Source: Cupriavidus sp. P-10 (GTDB lineage Bacteria > Pseudomonadota > Gammaproteobacteria > Burkholderiales > Burkholderiaceae). From it: a DNA stretch of 64,000 nt. The stretch lies in the NCBI RefSeq assembly GCF_003402535.2, contig NZ_AP025171.1, forward strand, positions 2,542,001 to 2,606,000. The letters run 5' to 3'. A program made the translations under genes and the position numbers. Positions 1-13,286 of this stretch are shown piece by piece. The notes under the pieces are model-generated. The model was not told the DNA's origin. It did no database searches and saw only the letters and a list, made by a program, of their open reading frames with translations. The stretch's first letter is position 1, and every line of letters begins with the position of its first letter.

Positions 1-881
1 TGACCTTTGCGCCCGAAACCAACGGCCACGTTGCCGTCAAGGCATGGGAAGCGCTGTCGAAGATCACCGGGCGCGACCACACCCACCTCGCCGAAGGGCG
101 CGAGCACGACAAGATCCGCTTCCGCGACGTGCAGGCGCAGCCGCGCAAGATCATTTCCGCGCCGACGTGGTCGGGGCTGGAATCGGAAGAGGTCAGCTAC
201 AACGCCGGCTACACCAACGTGCACGAGCTGATCCCCTGGCGCACGCTGACCGGCCGCCAGCAGTTCTACCAGGACCACCGCTGGATGCTGGACTTCGGCG
301 AAGGCGCCTGCGTGTACAAGCCGGCAATCGATACCAAGACCGTGGCGCCGATGCTGGGCAAGAAGCCCAATGGCAACCCGGAGCTGGTGCTGAACTGGAT
401 CACGCCGCACCAGAAGTGGGGCATCCACTCCACTTATTCCGACAACCTGCGCATGCTGACGCTGTCGCGCGGCGGCCCGCACGTGTGGATCTCGGAAGCC
501 GAGGCCAAGGCCAACGGCATCCGCGACAACGACTGGGTCGAGGTGTTCAACGTGAACGGCACGCTGACCGCACGCGTGGTGGTGTCGCAGCGCGTGCCCA
601 AGGGCATGTGCCTGATGTACCACGCCCAGGAAAAGATCGTGAACGTGCCTGGCGCCGAGACCAGCGGCATGCGCGGCGGCATCCATAACTCGGTCACGCG
701 CGCCGTGACCAAGCCCACGCACATGATCGGCGGCTACGCGCAGCTGGCCTACGGCTTCAACTACTACGGCACCGTGGGCAGCAACCGCGATGAATTCGTG
801 ATCCTGCGCAAGATGAAGAAGGTCGACTGGCTGGAAGGCCCGCTCGTGGAAAAGACTGAGAAGGAAGGAGCCTCGCAATGA
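1..881 (+). CDS. narG: Respiratory nitrate reductase alpha subunit, 3' part
   Basis: Only the last 293 codons are present; the open frame enters from the left edge (first full codon at position 3). The product is the C-terminal part of the Mo-bisMGD catalytic subunit of the membrane-bound quinol-nitrate reductase, which reduces nitrate to nitrite on the cytoplasmic face. The visible sequence has the family's terminal region, including YNAGYTNVHELIPWRTLTGR, the segment HQKWGIHSTYSDNLRMLTLS and the domain with NDWVEVFNVNGTLTARVVVS. Its stop overlaps the narH start by four bases (ATGA), so the two are translationally coupled. The FeS and Mo-binding N-terminal region lies outside the window. The call is firm from homology and from the complete narHJI that follows. 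Confidence 0.97.
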   Translation, partial: TFAPETNGHVAVKAWEALSKITGRDHTHLAEGREHDKIRFRDVQAQPRKIISAPTWSGLESEEVSYNAGYTNVHELIPWRTLTGRQQFYQDHRWMLDFGEGACVYKPAIDTKTVAPMLGKKPNGNPELVLNWITPHQKWGIHSTYSDNLRMLTLSRGGPHVWISEAEAKANGIRDNDWVEVFNVNGTLTARVVVSQRVPKGMCLMYHAQEKIVNVPGAETSGMRGGIHNSVTRAVTKPTHMIGGYAQLAYGFNYYGTVGSNRDEFVILRKMKKVDWLEGPLVEKTEKEGASQ

Positions 882-2428
882 AGATCCGTGCCCAGGTGGC
901 CATGGTGCTGAACCTCGACAAGTGCATCGGCTGCCATACCTGCTCCGTGACCTGCAAGAACGTGTGGACCAGCCGCGACGGTGTCGAGTACGCGTGGTTC
1001 AACAACGTCGAGACCAAGCCCGGCATCGGCTATCCCAAGGAATGGGAGAACCAGGACAAGTGGCAGGGCGGCTGGAAGCGCAACGCCGACGGCACGCTCG
1101 AGCCGCGCCAGGGCGGCAAGCTGAAGATCCTGGCGAACCTGTTCGCCAACCCCAACCTGCCGCAGATCGACGAGTACTACGAGCCCTTCACCTACGACTA
1201 CGAGCACCTGCAGAAGGCGCCGCTGTCGCAGACCCCGCCCACCGCGCGCCCGGTGTCCGTGCTGACCGGCCGCAAGATGGAAAAGATCGAGTGGGGCCCG
1301 AACTGGGAAGACGACCTCGGCGGCGAGTTCAGCTCGCGCGGACGCGACAAGCTCTTTGACGACGTGCAGAAGGAGATGTACTCGACCTTCGAGAACACCT
1401 TCATGATGTACCTGCCGCGCCTGTGCGAGCACTGCCTGAACCCGGCCTGCGTGGCCTCGTGCCCGTCGGGCTCGATCTACAAGCGCGAGGACGACGGCAT
1501 CGTGCTGGTCGACCAGGACAAGTGCCGCGGCTGGCGCATGTGCATCTCGGGCTGCCCGTACAAGAAGATCTACTTCAACTGGCAGAGCGGCAAGGCCGAG
1601 AAATGCCTGTTCTGCTATCCACGCATCGAGGCCGGCCAGCCCACGGTCTGCTCCGAGACCTGCGTCGGCCGCATCCGCTACCTCGGCGTGATGCTGTACG
1701 ACGCCGACCGCATCGAGCAAGCCGCGTCGGTGGCCGATGAGCGCGACCTGTACCAGTCGCAGCTCGACGTCTTCCTCGACCCGCATGATCCCAAGGTACA
1801 GGCCGAGGCACTGCGCCAGGGCATCCCGCAAAGCTGGCTCGACGCCGCGCGCAAATCGCCGGTCTACAAGATGGCGTGCGAGTGGAAGATCGCCTTCCCG
1901 CTGCACCCGGAGTACCGCACGCTGCCGATGGTCTGGTACATCCCGCCGCTGTCGCCGATCCAGTCGGCGGCGGAAGCGGGCCACATGGGCATGAACGGCA
2001 TCATCCCCGACGTCAAGAGCCTGCGCATCCCGGCCAAGTACCTGGCCAACCTGCTGACCGCGGGCGATGTGATGCCGGTGCTGTCGGCGCTGGACCGCAT
2101 GCTGGCGATGCGCGCGTACAAGCGCTCGCAGGTCGTGGACGGCGTGCAGGACCTGGATGTGCTCAAGCAAGTGGGGCTGACGCCCGCGCAGGTCGAGGAC
2201 ATGTACAAGACCATGGCCATCGCCAACTACGAGGACCGCTTCGTGATCCCGTCCTCGCACAAGGAAATGGTCGAGGACAGCTTCAACGACAAGGCCAGTT
2301 GCGGCTTCACCTTCGGCAACGGCTGCTCGGGCGGCACCTCGGATGGCGCGCTGTTCGGCAAGAAGCCGCAGGGCAGCGTCCACTTTGTCGACATGCCCAG
2401 GTCGCGCAAGAATGCCGTGACGAGCTGA
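878..2428 (+). CDS. narH: Respiratory nitrate reductase beta subunit (Fe-S)
   Basis: This 516-residue protein is the electron-transfer subunit that passes electrons from heme b of NarI to NarG. Four cysteine clusters are visible in the family order: CIGCHTCSVTCKN near residue 16, CEHCLNPACVASCP near 184, CRGWRMCISGC near 217 and CLFCYPRIEAGQPTVCSETC near 243. The third has Trp in place of one Cys, the hallmark of the NarH [3Fe-4S] centre; the others bind [4Fe-4S] clusters. There is no signal peptide, as expected for a cytoplasmic-face subunit. The ATG overlaps the narG stop (ATGA), and narJ follows after 27 bases with an AACCGGAGAAGAAC ribosome-binding region. The length matches the family. 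Confidence 0.98.
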   Translation: MKIRAQVAMVLNLDKCIGCHTCSVTCKNVWTSRDGVEYAWFNNVETKPGIGYPKEWENQDKWQGGWKRNADGTLEPRQGGKLKILANLFANPNLPQIDEYYEPFTYDYEHLQKAPLSQTPPTARPVSVLTGRKMEKIEWGPNWEDDLGGEFSSRGRDKLFDDVQKEMYSTFENTFMMYLPRLCEHCLNPACVASCPSGSIYKREDDGIVLVDQDKCRGWRMCISGCPYKKIYFNWQSGKAEKCLFCYPRIEAGQPTVCSETCVGRIRYLGVMLYDADRIEQAASVADERDLYQSQLDVFLDPHDPKVQAEALRQGIPQSWLDAARKSPVYKMACEWKIAFPLHPEYRTLPMVWYIPPLSPIQSAAEAGHMGMNGIIPDVKSLRIPAKYLANLLTAGDVMPVLSALDRMLAMRAYKRSQVVDGVQDLDVLKQVGLTPAQVEDMYKTMAIANYEDRFVIPSSHKEMVEDSFNDKASCGFTFGNGCSGGTSDGALFGKKPQGSVHFVDMPRSRKNAVTS

Positions 2429-2455
2429 GCGCTCGCGAACGAACCGGAGAAGAAC

Positions 2456-3121
2456 ATGCCCCTCTACCCCATCCTCAGCGCGCTGCTCGGCTATCCCGAG
2501 CAGGACCTGCTCGACGCGCTGCCCGAGATCGACACTGCCCTGGCCGAATGGCCGCAGGCGCACGGACTGCTGGCACCGGTTACCGGAATGCTGCGCGGCG
2601 AGACGCTGATCACGCTGCAGGAAAACTATGTCGCCACCTTCGACCGCAATCCGTCGCACTCGCTGCACCTGTTCGAGCATGTGCACGGCGAAAGCCGCGA
2701 CCGCGGCCAGGCCATGGTGGACCTGATCGACGAATACCGGCGCGACGGCTTCGAGCCGGCCGCGTCGGAGCTGCCGGACTATGTGCCGCTGTTCCTGGAG
2801 TTCCTCGGCGCACTGAGCGCCGATGGCAAGGAAGCGCGCGCCGAGCACCTGCTGGGCGAGGCGATCCACGTGCTGGCCGCGATCGGCGACCGGCTCGCAC
2901 GCAACCAGAGCCCGTACGCCGGCGTGTTCGCCGTGCTGCGAACGCTGACCGACGTGCAGCCGCAACCGCAGCAGGAGCCACCGGTGCGGGACATGGACGA
3001 GGCGCTGGAGACCTTCGGTCCGGGCGCCGATGGCGTGGAACCGCTGCTGGCGCCGCAGACCGGGCCGCAGGCCGTGAAGTTCTATCCGCGTGGCACAGCG
3101 CCGGTTCCTGCGCATTGCTGA
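2456..3121 (+). CDS. narJ: Nitrate reductase molybdenum cofactor assembly chaperone
   Basis: This 221-residue TorD/NarJ-family chaperone binds the NarG N-terminus and holds the apoenzyme until the Mo cofactor is inserted; it is not part of the final complex. The sequence shows the family features YPILSALLGYPEQDLLDAL at the start, ETLITLQENYVATFDRNPSHSLHLFEHVHGESRDRGQAM in the middle (family motif YVxxFD...SLHLFEH), and ELPDYVPLFLEFL. It lies between narH and narI as in most nar operons. The C-terminal tail is acidic and proline-rich and looks poorly conserved. No membrane segment or signal peptide is present. Confidence 0.96.
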   Translation: MPLYPILSALLGYPEQDLLDALPEIDTALAEWPQAHGLLAPVTGMLRGETLITLQENYVATFDRNPSHSLHLFEHVHGESRDRGQAMVDLIDEYRRDGFEPAASELPDYVPLFLEFLGALSADGKEARAEHLLGEAIHVLAAIGDRLARNQSPYAGVFAVLRTLTDVQPQPQQEPPVRDMDEALETFGPGADGVEPLLAPQTGPQAVKFYPRGTAPVPAHC

Positions 3122-3167
3122 CCACACCTGGCAAGGCAATCCGAACACCAGACATTGGGCTAACACC

Positions 3168-3851
3168 ATGGCAACGCTTCACCAATTCCTCTACGGCATC
3201 TACCCCTACATCGCTGCCGCCATCTTCCTGTTCGGCAGCCTGGCCCGCTTCGAGCGCGAGCAGTACACCTGGAAGACCGACAGCTCGCAGGTGCTCTACC
3301 GCGGCAACCTGCGCATGGGCAACATCCTGTTCCACGTCGGCATCTTGGGACTGTTCTTCGGCCACCTGCTCGGCCTGCTGACGCCGGTCGCGGTGTGGGA
3401 CGCGCTGGGCGTCTCGCACGGCTTCAAGCAGGGCGTGGCGATGGCCGCCGGCGGCGTGATGGGCACCATGTGCCTGGCTGGCCTGCTGATCCTGCTGCAC
3501 CGCCGCCTGACCAACGCACGCGTGTCCGCGGTGACCCGCACCGGCGACAAGGTGCTGCTGCTGTGGCTGCTGGTGACGCTGCTGCTGGGCCTGTCCACCA
3601 TTTTTGAATCGGCCAGCCACATGGACGGCCACATGATGGTGCAGCTGATGACCTGGGCCCAGCACCTCGTCACGCTGCGCGGCGACGCCGCCAGCTATAT
3701 CGCCGACGCGCCGCTGCTGTTCAAGGCACACCTGTTCATGGGCATCACGCTGTTCGCGATCTTCCCGTTCACGCGGCTGGTGCACGTGTGGAGCGGCTTT
3801 GCCTCGGTCGGCTACGTCGGCCGTGCCTGGCAGCTGGTACGCGGCCGCTAA
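3168..3851 (+). CDS. narI: Respiratory nitrate reductase gamma subunit (cytochrome b)
   Basis: The ATG at 3168 is chosen because it gives a 227-residue protein that aligns end to end with the family (about 225 residues); an upstream in-frame start would overlap narJ. The protein is a five-helix membrane cytochrome that oxidises quinol and carries two hemes b. Four histidines fall where the family places the axial ligands: His56 and His66 (FHVGILGLFFGH), then His188 and His206 (KAHLF, LVHVW). It anchors NarGH to the inner membrane. It follows narJ after 46 bases and is followed after 16 bases by the prolyl isomerase gene, so all are likely in one transcript. Confidence 0.97.
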   Translation: MATLHQFLYGIYPYIAAAIFLFGSLARFEREQYTWKTDSSQVLYRGNLRMGNILFHVGILGLFFGHLLGLLTPVAVWDALGVSHGFKQGVAMAAGGVMGTMCLAGLLILLHRRLTNARVSAVTRTGDKVLLLWLLVTLLLGLSTIFESASHMDGHMMVQLMTWAQHLVTLRGDAASYIADAPLLFKAHLFMGITLFAIFPFTRLVHVWSGFASVGYVGRAWQLVRGR

Positions 3852-3867
3852 CCCCACGGAGAACGAC

Positions 3868-4620
3868 ATGCCTGTCACCGTCAACGGCGTAGAACTGCGC
3901 GACGCCGATATCGAACGCGAGCTTGACCATCATCACGACGCGGCCAATCCCGCCAGGATGGCGACGATCTCTGCCATCCTGCGACTGCTGGTACGCGAAG
4001 AGGCCGGCCGCATCGGCCTGAGCGTGCCCGGCCAGGACGACGACGCGCTCGCCATGGCGCTGCTGGAGCAAGAGGCCGGCATCCCCGAGCCGGACGAAGC
4101 CAGCTGCCGCCGCCACTACGACAGCCGCCCGGAACGCTTCCGCGACGGCGAGTGGGTCGAGGCCGACCACATCCTGTTCCAGGTGACGCCGCGCGTGCCG
4201 CTGGACGCGCTGCGGGAGATCGCCGCGCAGACGCTGGCACTGGTGCGCGGCGATCCGTCGAGCTTCGCACAGCATGCCCGCGCGCTGTCGAACTGCCCGA
4301 GCGGCAACAACGGCGGCCGCCTGGGCCGCGTATTCCGCGGCGAAACCGCGCCGGAGTTCGAGCGCGCGCTGTTTGCCGCGCAGCATGACGGCGTGCTGCC
4401 GCAGCTGGTCGAGACCCGCTTCGGGCTGCATATCGTGCGCGTCCTGGAGCGCTGCACCGGCACCCGCCTGCCCTTCGACGCCGTGCGCGGCGACATCGCC
4501 GGTGCGCTGGCCACGGCGGCGCGCGACCGCGCCTGGAAGCAGTACGCCAGCCTGCTGATCGGCCGCGCCCGCATCGAAGGCATCGAACTGGAAGGCGCCG
4601 ACAGCCCGCTGGTGCAGTAG
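3868..4620 (+). CDS. Parvulin-type peptidylprolyl isomerase (PpiC/NifM-like)
   Basis: This 250-residue protein has a helical N-terminal half and a parvulin rotamase domain at roughly residues 90-200, with EADHILFQV, the family block NCPSGNNGGRLGRV and RFGLHIVRVLER. The last two match the conserved CPSGxxGGDLG and FGxHII motifs of parvulins. No signal peptide is visible, so it probably acts in the cytoplasm, unlike SurA or PrsA. Its position directly after narI suggests that it helps fold or mature a nitrate reductase subunit, as NifM does for nitrogenase Fe protein; that role is inference. The start at 3868 has a CACGGAGAACGAC ribosome-binding region. Confidence 0.9.
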   Translation: MPVTVNGVELRDADIERELDHHHDAANPARMATISAILRLLVREEAGRIGLSVPGQDDDALAMALLEQEAGIPEPDEASCRRHYDSRPERFRDGEWVEADHILFQVTPRVPLDALREIAAQTLALVRGDPSSFAQHARALSNCPSGNNGGRLGRVFRGETAPEFERALFAAQHDGVLPQLVETRFGLHIVRVLERCTGTRLPFDAVRGDIAGALATAARDRAWKQYASLLIGRARIEGIELEGADSPLVQ

Positions 4621-4649
4621 CGCCGCCACCCTGACCAACGGAAACCGCC

Positions 4650-5348
4650 ATGCATCAGATCGAACATCTACTGAAGGGCTTCGAGCGGTTCCAGCAACGC
4701 TATTTCGACGACGCGCCAAGCCTGTTCGACGCGCTGCGTACCGGGCAGCAACCGCCCACGCTGCTGATCGGCTGCTGCGACTCGCGCGTGGACCCGGCCC
4801 TGCTGCTGGGTTGCGACCCGGGCGATCTCTTTACCGTGCGCAATATCGGCAACCTGGTGCCGCCCTGCACCGGGCGTCATGAAGGTAGCCTGCACGGCGT
4901 GTCCGCGGCGATCCAGTTTGCCGTCGAGCAGCTGCACGTCGACCGCATCATCGTGATGGGCCATGGCGGCTGCGGCGGCATCCGCGCGTTGCTGGCACAG
5001 CCGGCCGATGCCGGCGACCATCCCCCCGATAAGGGCGAAGAAGCCGACTACCTGGGTGCCTGGGTGCGCATCGCCGCGCCCGCGCGCCGGCAGGTGGAGC
5101 AAACGCTTGCCGACGCCAGCCCGGCGCAGCGCCAGCGCGCCTGCGAACAGGCGGCGATCCTGGTATCGCTGCGCAACCTGCAGACCTTCCCGTTCGTGCG
5201 GCGCGCGCTGGCAGCAGGAAAGCTGACGCTGCACGGCTGGTATTTCGACCTGCAGGCCGGTGCGCTGCTGGCCTACTCGCAGCGCGCCGATGCCTTCCTG
5301 CCGCTGGTATGCCCGTTGCCCGCACAACCTGAATCCGTCACACCATGA
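4650..5348 (+). CDS. Beta-class carbonic anhydrase
   Basis: This 232-residue zinc enzyme interconverts CO2 and bicarbonate. The zinc ligands of the beta class are visible: Cys42 with the Asp44-Arg46 dyad in GCCDSRVDP, and His105 and Cys108 in MGHGGCGGI. The sequence [11 protein letters not shown] and the C-terminal [16 protein letters not shown] are also typical. It has no signal peptide and is likely cytoplasmic. It lies in the nar transcript, 29 bases after the prolyl isomerase, and overlaps mobB by four bases (ATGA). Carbonic anhydrase is not a usual nar partner; it may supply bicarbonate or buffer pH during denitrifying growth, which is speculation. Confidence 0.94.
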   Translation: MHQIEHLLKGFERFQQRYFDDAPSLFDALRTGQQPPTLLIGCCDSRVDPALLLGCDPGDLFTVRNIGNLVPPCTGRHEGSLHGVSAAIQFAVEQLHVDRIIVMGHGGCGGIRALLAQPADAGDHPPDKGEEADYLGAWVRIAAPARRQVEQTLADASPAQRQRACEQAAILVSLRNLQTFPFVRRALAAGKLTLHGWYFDLQAGALLAYSQRADAFLPLVCPLPAQPESVTP

Positions 5349-5920
5349 ATCCCTTTATCTTTGGCATCGCCGGCACCTCGGGCAGCGGCAAGACCACGCT
5401 GATTACCGCACTGCTGCCCTGGTTTCGCGCGCAAGGCCTGACCGTCAACGTGATCAAGCACAGCCACCATCCGCTGGAACTCGAGCCTCCCGGCAAGGAC
5501 AGCGCGCGCTTTCGCGCGGCCGGTGCAACCGAGGTGATGGTGGCCTCGCCCTATCGCTACGCCATCGTGCGCGAGCTGGCCGACGAAGCGGAGCCGACGC
5601 TCGCCGAACAGGTGGCGCGGCTGCGGCCCGCGGACCTCACGCTGGTCGAAGGCTTCCGCCAGGAGGATATTCCGCGCATCGAGGTGTATCGGCCAGCGCA
5701 TGGGCGTGCGCCGTACTACCCCTGCGATCCTTCGATCGTCGCAGTGGCCACCGATGCGCGGCTCGACACTTTGCTGCCATGCCTGCCGCTGGGCGATGCC
5801 ACGCAGGTCGGGCGGTTCATTATTGCCATGCGGAGCCAGAACCATCTGGATCCGCTACGGGATCCGCTAAGCCAGGGGGCAGTCGCCTTCCCGAAGTCGA
5901 CGGGCATGGTCGCCGCCTGA
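5345..5920 (+). CDS. mobB: Molybdopterin-guanine dinucleotide biosynthesis protein B
   Basis: This 191-residue P-loop protein binds GTP and assists MobA in making bis-MGD, the cofactor that NarG requires. The Walker A motif GTSGSGKT is at residues 10-17, followed by [27 protein letters not shown], which matches the family block VIKHxHHxFxxDxPGKDSxRxRxAGA, and by [20 protein letters not shown]. The gene overlaps the carbonic anhydrase stop (ATGA) and is the last gene of the nar-linked run. The linkage fits demand for Mo cofactor when the nar operon is induced. The last 20 residues or so are not conserved. Confidence 0.95.
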   Translation: MNPFIFGIAGTSGSGKTTLITALLPWFRAQGLTVNVIKHSHHPLELEPPGKDSARFRAAGATEVMVASPYRYAIVRELADEAEPTLAEQVARLRPADLTLVEGFRQEDIPRIEVYRPAHGRAPYYPCDPSIVAVATDARLDTLLPCLPLGDATQVGRFIIAMRSQNHLDPLRDPLSQGAVAFPKSTGMVAA

Positions 5921-6124
5921 CCGCAGCCTCCCGGCGGCATGTGCGCAATCGTGCGTCTGTGTGTCACCGGAACACCCCCGCTTGTGCCCGCCTCGCCACC
6001 CGCCTCGACAATTTCCGCACGCCGCCTATCTTAAGGGTGTCAGTACCGTCGCCGTCGGTGCTGCCGCCTTGCGCATGTGCGAGAGGCGGCGGTCGCCGTC
6101 TTGCCCGGACACAGCACTAAGCGA

Positions 6125-9010
<2,886 letters not shown>

Positions 9011-9042
9011 TCCCGGTTGGCCGGACCGGGCGCCGGCCTCCG

Positions 9043-9078
9043 GCAGTTGCACCGGCAGTTACCCCTGCAGTTACCCCA
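9043..9078 (+). repeat. Three tandem 12-bp repeats before terC-like gene
   Basis: Three consecutive 12-base units (GCAGTTGCACCG, GCAGTTACCCCT, GCAGTTACCCCA) end seven bases before the ATG of the TerC-like gene. They lie between the stop of the acyltransferase fusion and the ATAAGG ribosome-binding region. The array could be a simple slippage product or could affect translation spacing. Confidence 0.8.
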
Positions 9079-9085
9079 TAAGGCA

Positions 9086-10102
9086 ATGGACACCTTTGCA
9101 ACCGCCCCGATGTGGGCCGGATTCTTCATCCTGGTGCTGGGCACGCTGCTCGTGGATATCTTCGTCCTCGGCGGGCGGCATGCGCACCGCGTCTCCACGC
9201 GCGAGGCGCTGGGGTGGACCCTCGTCTGGATGACCCTGGCCGCGCTTTTTGGGCTGGCACTCTGGTATGTGGTGGCCGAGGACGCCGGCCGGGATACAGC
9301 CTCTCGCAAGGTGCTGGAGTTCTACACCGGCTACCTGATCGAGCTGTCGCTGTCGGTCGACAACATGTTCGTGTTCGCGATGATCTTCAGCTACTTCGCC
9401 GTGCCGCCGGAGCTGCAGCGCAGGGTGCTGCTGCTCGGCGTACTCGGCGCAATCCTGATGCGCGCCGCCATGATCCTGGTGGGAGTGTGGCTGATCAGCC
9501 AGTTCGCCTGGATCCTCTACGTGTTCGGCGTGTTCCTCGTCATCACTGGCATCAGGATGCTGTTCATGTCCCGGCATGCCCCCGACCTCTCGCGCAATCC
9601 CATCGTCCGCTTCCTCTGCGCCCACATGCGGATCACCTCGGACTATCACGGCGAACGCTTCTTCGTGCGCATCGACGGCCTGCGCTATGCGACCCCGATG
9701 TTCGTGGTAGTGCTGATGGTGGAAGCGACCGACCTGGTGTTCGCCGTCGACAGCATCCCGGCGATCTTTGCCGTGACCACGGATCCCTTCATCGTATTCA
9801 CCTCGAACATCTTCGCGATCATGGGGCTGCGAGCCCTGTATTTCCTGCTGGCCAACCTGGCGGCGCATTTCCAGTACCTGAAGTACGGCCTCGCCATCGT
9901 GCTCGCTTTCATCGGCGCCAAGATGCTGGTCGAGCCGTGGTTCCATATACCGGTGCACTGGTCCCTGGGCGCGGTCGCGATGACGCTGTTCGTCTCCGTC
10001 CTGCTCAGCCAGGCCAGGACCAGGCGAGCCGCCGCAGCGGGCGATCAGCCGGGCCGCAGCGGCGCACCGCGCGAACGCGGTGCCGGTAACCGGCGCACAT
10101 GA
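9086..10102 (+). CDS. TerC/Alx family integral membrane protein
   Basis: This 338-residue polytopic membrane protein is of the TerC family, whose members export or handle metal ions (Alx of E. coli is linked to Mn2+ and alkaline pH). Two acidic blocks typical of the family are visible: ELSLSVDNMFVFAMI near residue 90 and VEATDLVFAVDSIPAIFAV near 215, along with several hydrophobic helices. The last 30 residues are basic and low in complexity. The ATG at 9086 is preferred over an in-frame TTG at 9017 because it has an ATAAGG site and starts directly before the first membrane helix. It is followed ten bases later by a universal stress protein gene, probably in the same transcript. Confidence 0.92.
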   Translation: MDTFATAPMWAGFFILVLGTLLVDIFVLGGRHAHRVSTREALGWTLVWMTLAALFGLALWYVVAEDAGRDTASRKVLEFYTGYLIELSLSVDNMFVFAMIFSYFAVPPELQRRVLLLGVLGAILMRAAMILVGVWLISQFAWILYVFGVFLVITGIRMLFMSRHAPDLSRNPIVRFLCAHMRITSDYHGERFFVRIDGLRYATPMFVVVLMVEATDLVFAVDSIPAIFAVTTDPFIVFTSNIFAIMGLRALYFLLANLAAHFQYLKYGLAIVLAFIGAKMLVEPWFHIPVHWSLGAVAMTLFVSVLLSQARTRRAAAAGDQPGRSGAPRERGAGNRRT

Positions 10103-10112
10103 GGAGCAAGCC

Positions 10113-10538
10113 ATGAACAAGATCCTGCTGGCGACCGACGGGTCGTCCTATAGCGACGCGGCTGCGCGCTACCTCGCGCAAAGCCCGTTGCTGACCCGCG
10201 ACTTCGTCGTGCACGTAGTGCATTGCGAACCGGATGTGCCGGGCGACATCAAGTCCTTCATCGACCGCGGCACGCTCGACGACTGGCATCGCGAGCAGAA
10301 CGAGAAGGCGATGGGCTCGGTGGCCACCATCCTCGGCGAAGCCGGGATCCCGTTCGAGCGCCATGGCTTCACAGGCTTTGCGCCGACCCGCATCGTCGAG
10401 TATGCAAGCCAGATAGGGGCCAGCCTGATCGTGATGGGCTCGCATGGCCGCGGCGGCTTTCTCGATGCCATCGTCGGATCGGTAGCCAGGCGGGTCCTTG
10501 CCCATGCGCACTGCCCGGTGCTGTTGATCAAGGATTAG
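10113..10538 (+). CDS. Universal stress protein, UspA family
   Basis: This 141-residue cytoplasmic single-domain Usp starts with KILLATDGSSYSDAAARYLA and ends with GSHGRGGFLDAIVGSVARRV and CPVLLI. The GxxG-x9-GS pattern indicates an ATP-binding Usp (MJ0577 class) rather than a UspA-class protein that lacks nucleotide. The start at 10113 has a strong GAGGAG site; that sequence overlaps the end of the TerC-like gene. Usp genes near denitrification clusters are often induced by FNR/ANR-type regulators under low oxygen, but no clear box was found directly in front of this one. Its function here is inferred to be survival under energy or oxygen limitation. Confidence 0.93.
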   Translation: MNKILLATDGSSYSDAAARYLAQSPLLTRDFVVHVVHCEPDVPGDIKSFIDRGTLDDWHREQNEKAMGSVATILGEAGIPFERHGFTGFAPTRIVEYASQIGASLIVMGSHGRGGFLDAIVGSVARRVLAHAHCPVLLIKD

Positions 10539-10574
10539 CAGCGCGTCGGTCCACTTCTCCACGCCATGCCGTGA

Positions 10575-12499
<1,925 letters not shown>

Positions 12500-12507
12500 C
12501 AACCCGC

Positions 12508-12538
12508 GGCACCGCACCGCTCTGTCGGTTGCGGTGCC
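12508..12538 (+). other. Hairpin between nirS and nirM
   Basis: GGCACCGCA (12508-12516) pairs with TGCGGTGCC (12530-12538), and an inner 3-bp extension is possible across one bulge. It lies nine bases after the nirS stop and 32 bases before nirM. Without a T-run it is more likely a partial terminator or mRNA-stabilising element that keeps nirS message in excess over the biosynthetic genes. Confidence 0.5.
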
Positions 12539-12570
12539 CGGTTCCATTCCCCCCAAACGGAGAAATCAAG

Positions 12571-12912
12571 ATGAAGCACCCCGTCCAACTGCCTGCTCGC
12601 CTGCCCGCGCTGCTCGCAGCCGCCGCCTGTGTCCTGTCGTTCGGTGCCGCCATGCCCGGCGTGGCCCACGCGAACCAGCAGCTTGCATCCAGCAAGGCCT
12701 GCCTGTCCTGCCACGGCGTCGACAAGAAGGTGATCGGACCGGCCTTCAAGGACATCAAGGCCAAATACGCGGGCAAGAAGGACGGGCAACCGCATATGGT
12801 CCAGTCGATCCTCAAGGGCAGCAATGGCCAGTGGGGCGCGATGCCGATGCCGGCCAACGCCGTCAGCGAGGCCGAGGCCAATACGCTGGCCAAATGGATC
12901 CTCTCGCTCTGA
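12571..12912 (+). CDS. nirM: Cytochrome c551, NirM-type electron donor
   Basis: This 113-residue monoheme class I cytochrome c has a signal peptide (about residues 1-34, ending VAHA). The heme site CLSCH is at residues 44-48, in the c551-type context ACLSCHGVDKKVIGPAFKDIKAKYAG, and an axial Met lies in GAMPMPANAVSEAEA. It would carry electrons to NirS in the periplasm. The ATG at 12571 is chosen over an upstream start because it begins the signal peptide and has a CGGAGAAATCAAG site. Its 3' end overlaps the putative nirC start by 19 bases. Confidence 0.93.
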   Translation: MKHPVQLPARLPALLAAAACVLSFGAAMPGVAHANQQLASSKACLSCHGVDKKVIGPAFKDIKAKYAGKKDGQPHMVQSILKGSNGQWGAMPMPANAVSEAEANTLAKWILSL

Positions 12913-13286
12913 TTACCCGGGCATGGCGTGGCGCCACGGTGAACGTACTCGCCGCGACGCTGCTGGCCGCGCCGGCCACTGCGCCAGCGCAGTCAGCGCC
13001 CCCTCCCGTTCGGCAGGCGCAACTGGCGCACTGGCTGCGCGATGACTGCGGCGCCTGCCACGGCATGACGCTGCGCGGCGGGCTGGGTCCGCCGCTGACG
13101 CACGAGGCGCTGGCGGACAAGCCGCCGGAAAGCCTGGTGGCCACCGTGCTGTACGGGCGGCCCGGCACCGCCATGCCGCCCTGGCAACCCTTCATGACGC
13201 AGGATGAAGCCCAATGGCTGATCGAACGACTCCGGGCCGGCGACCCGCCGGCCGTCATGCCAACCAACGCGGCGCCGGCACGCTGA
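12894..13286 (+). CDS. nirC: Periplasmic cytochrome c, NirC-type
   Basis: This 130-residue monoheme cytochrome has CGACH at residues 52-56 and a likely axial Met in GTAMPPWQPF. A signal peptide spans about residues 10-34. The ATG at 12894 overlaps the end of nirM by 19 bases; a GTG at 12939 is an alternative start that would still leave a shorter leader. NirC homologues support heme d1 synthesis or can donate electrons to NirS. Position between nirM and nirF is standard, and the stop overlaps the nirF ATG (TGATG). Confidence 0.88.
   Translation: MDPLALITRAWRGATVNVLAATLLAAPATAPAQSAPPPVRQAQLAHWLRDDCGACHGMTLRGGLGPPLTHEALADKPPESLVATVLYGRPGTAMPPWQPFMTQDEAQWLIERLRAGDPPAVMPTNAAPAR

Noticed and set aside
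764..3169. An 801-codon open frame antisense to narH and narJ
   Set aside because: It lies opposite genes that are certain, has only Arg/His/Ala/Gln-rich composition and no domain. Long antisense frames are expected with strong third-position GC bias.
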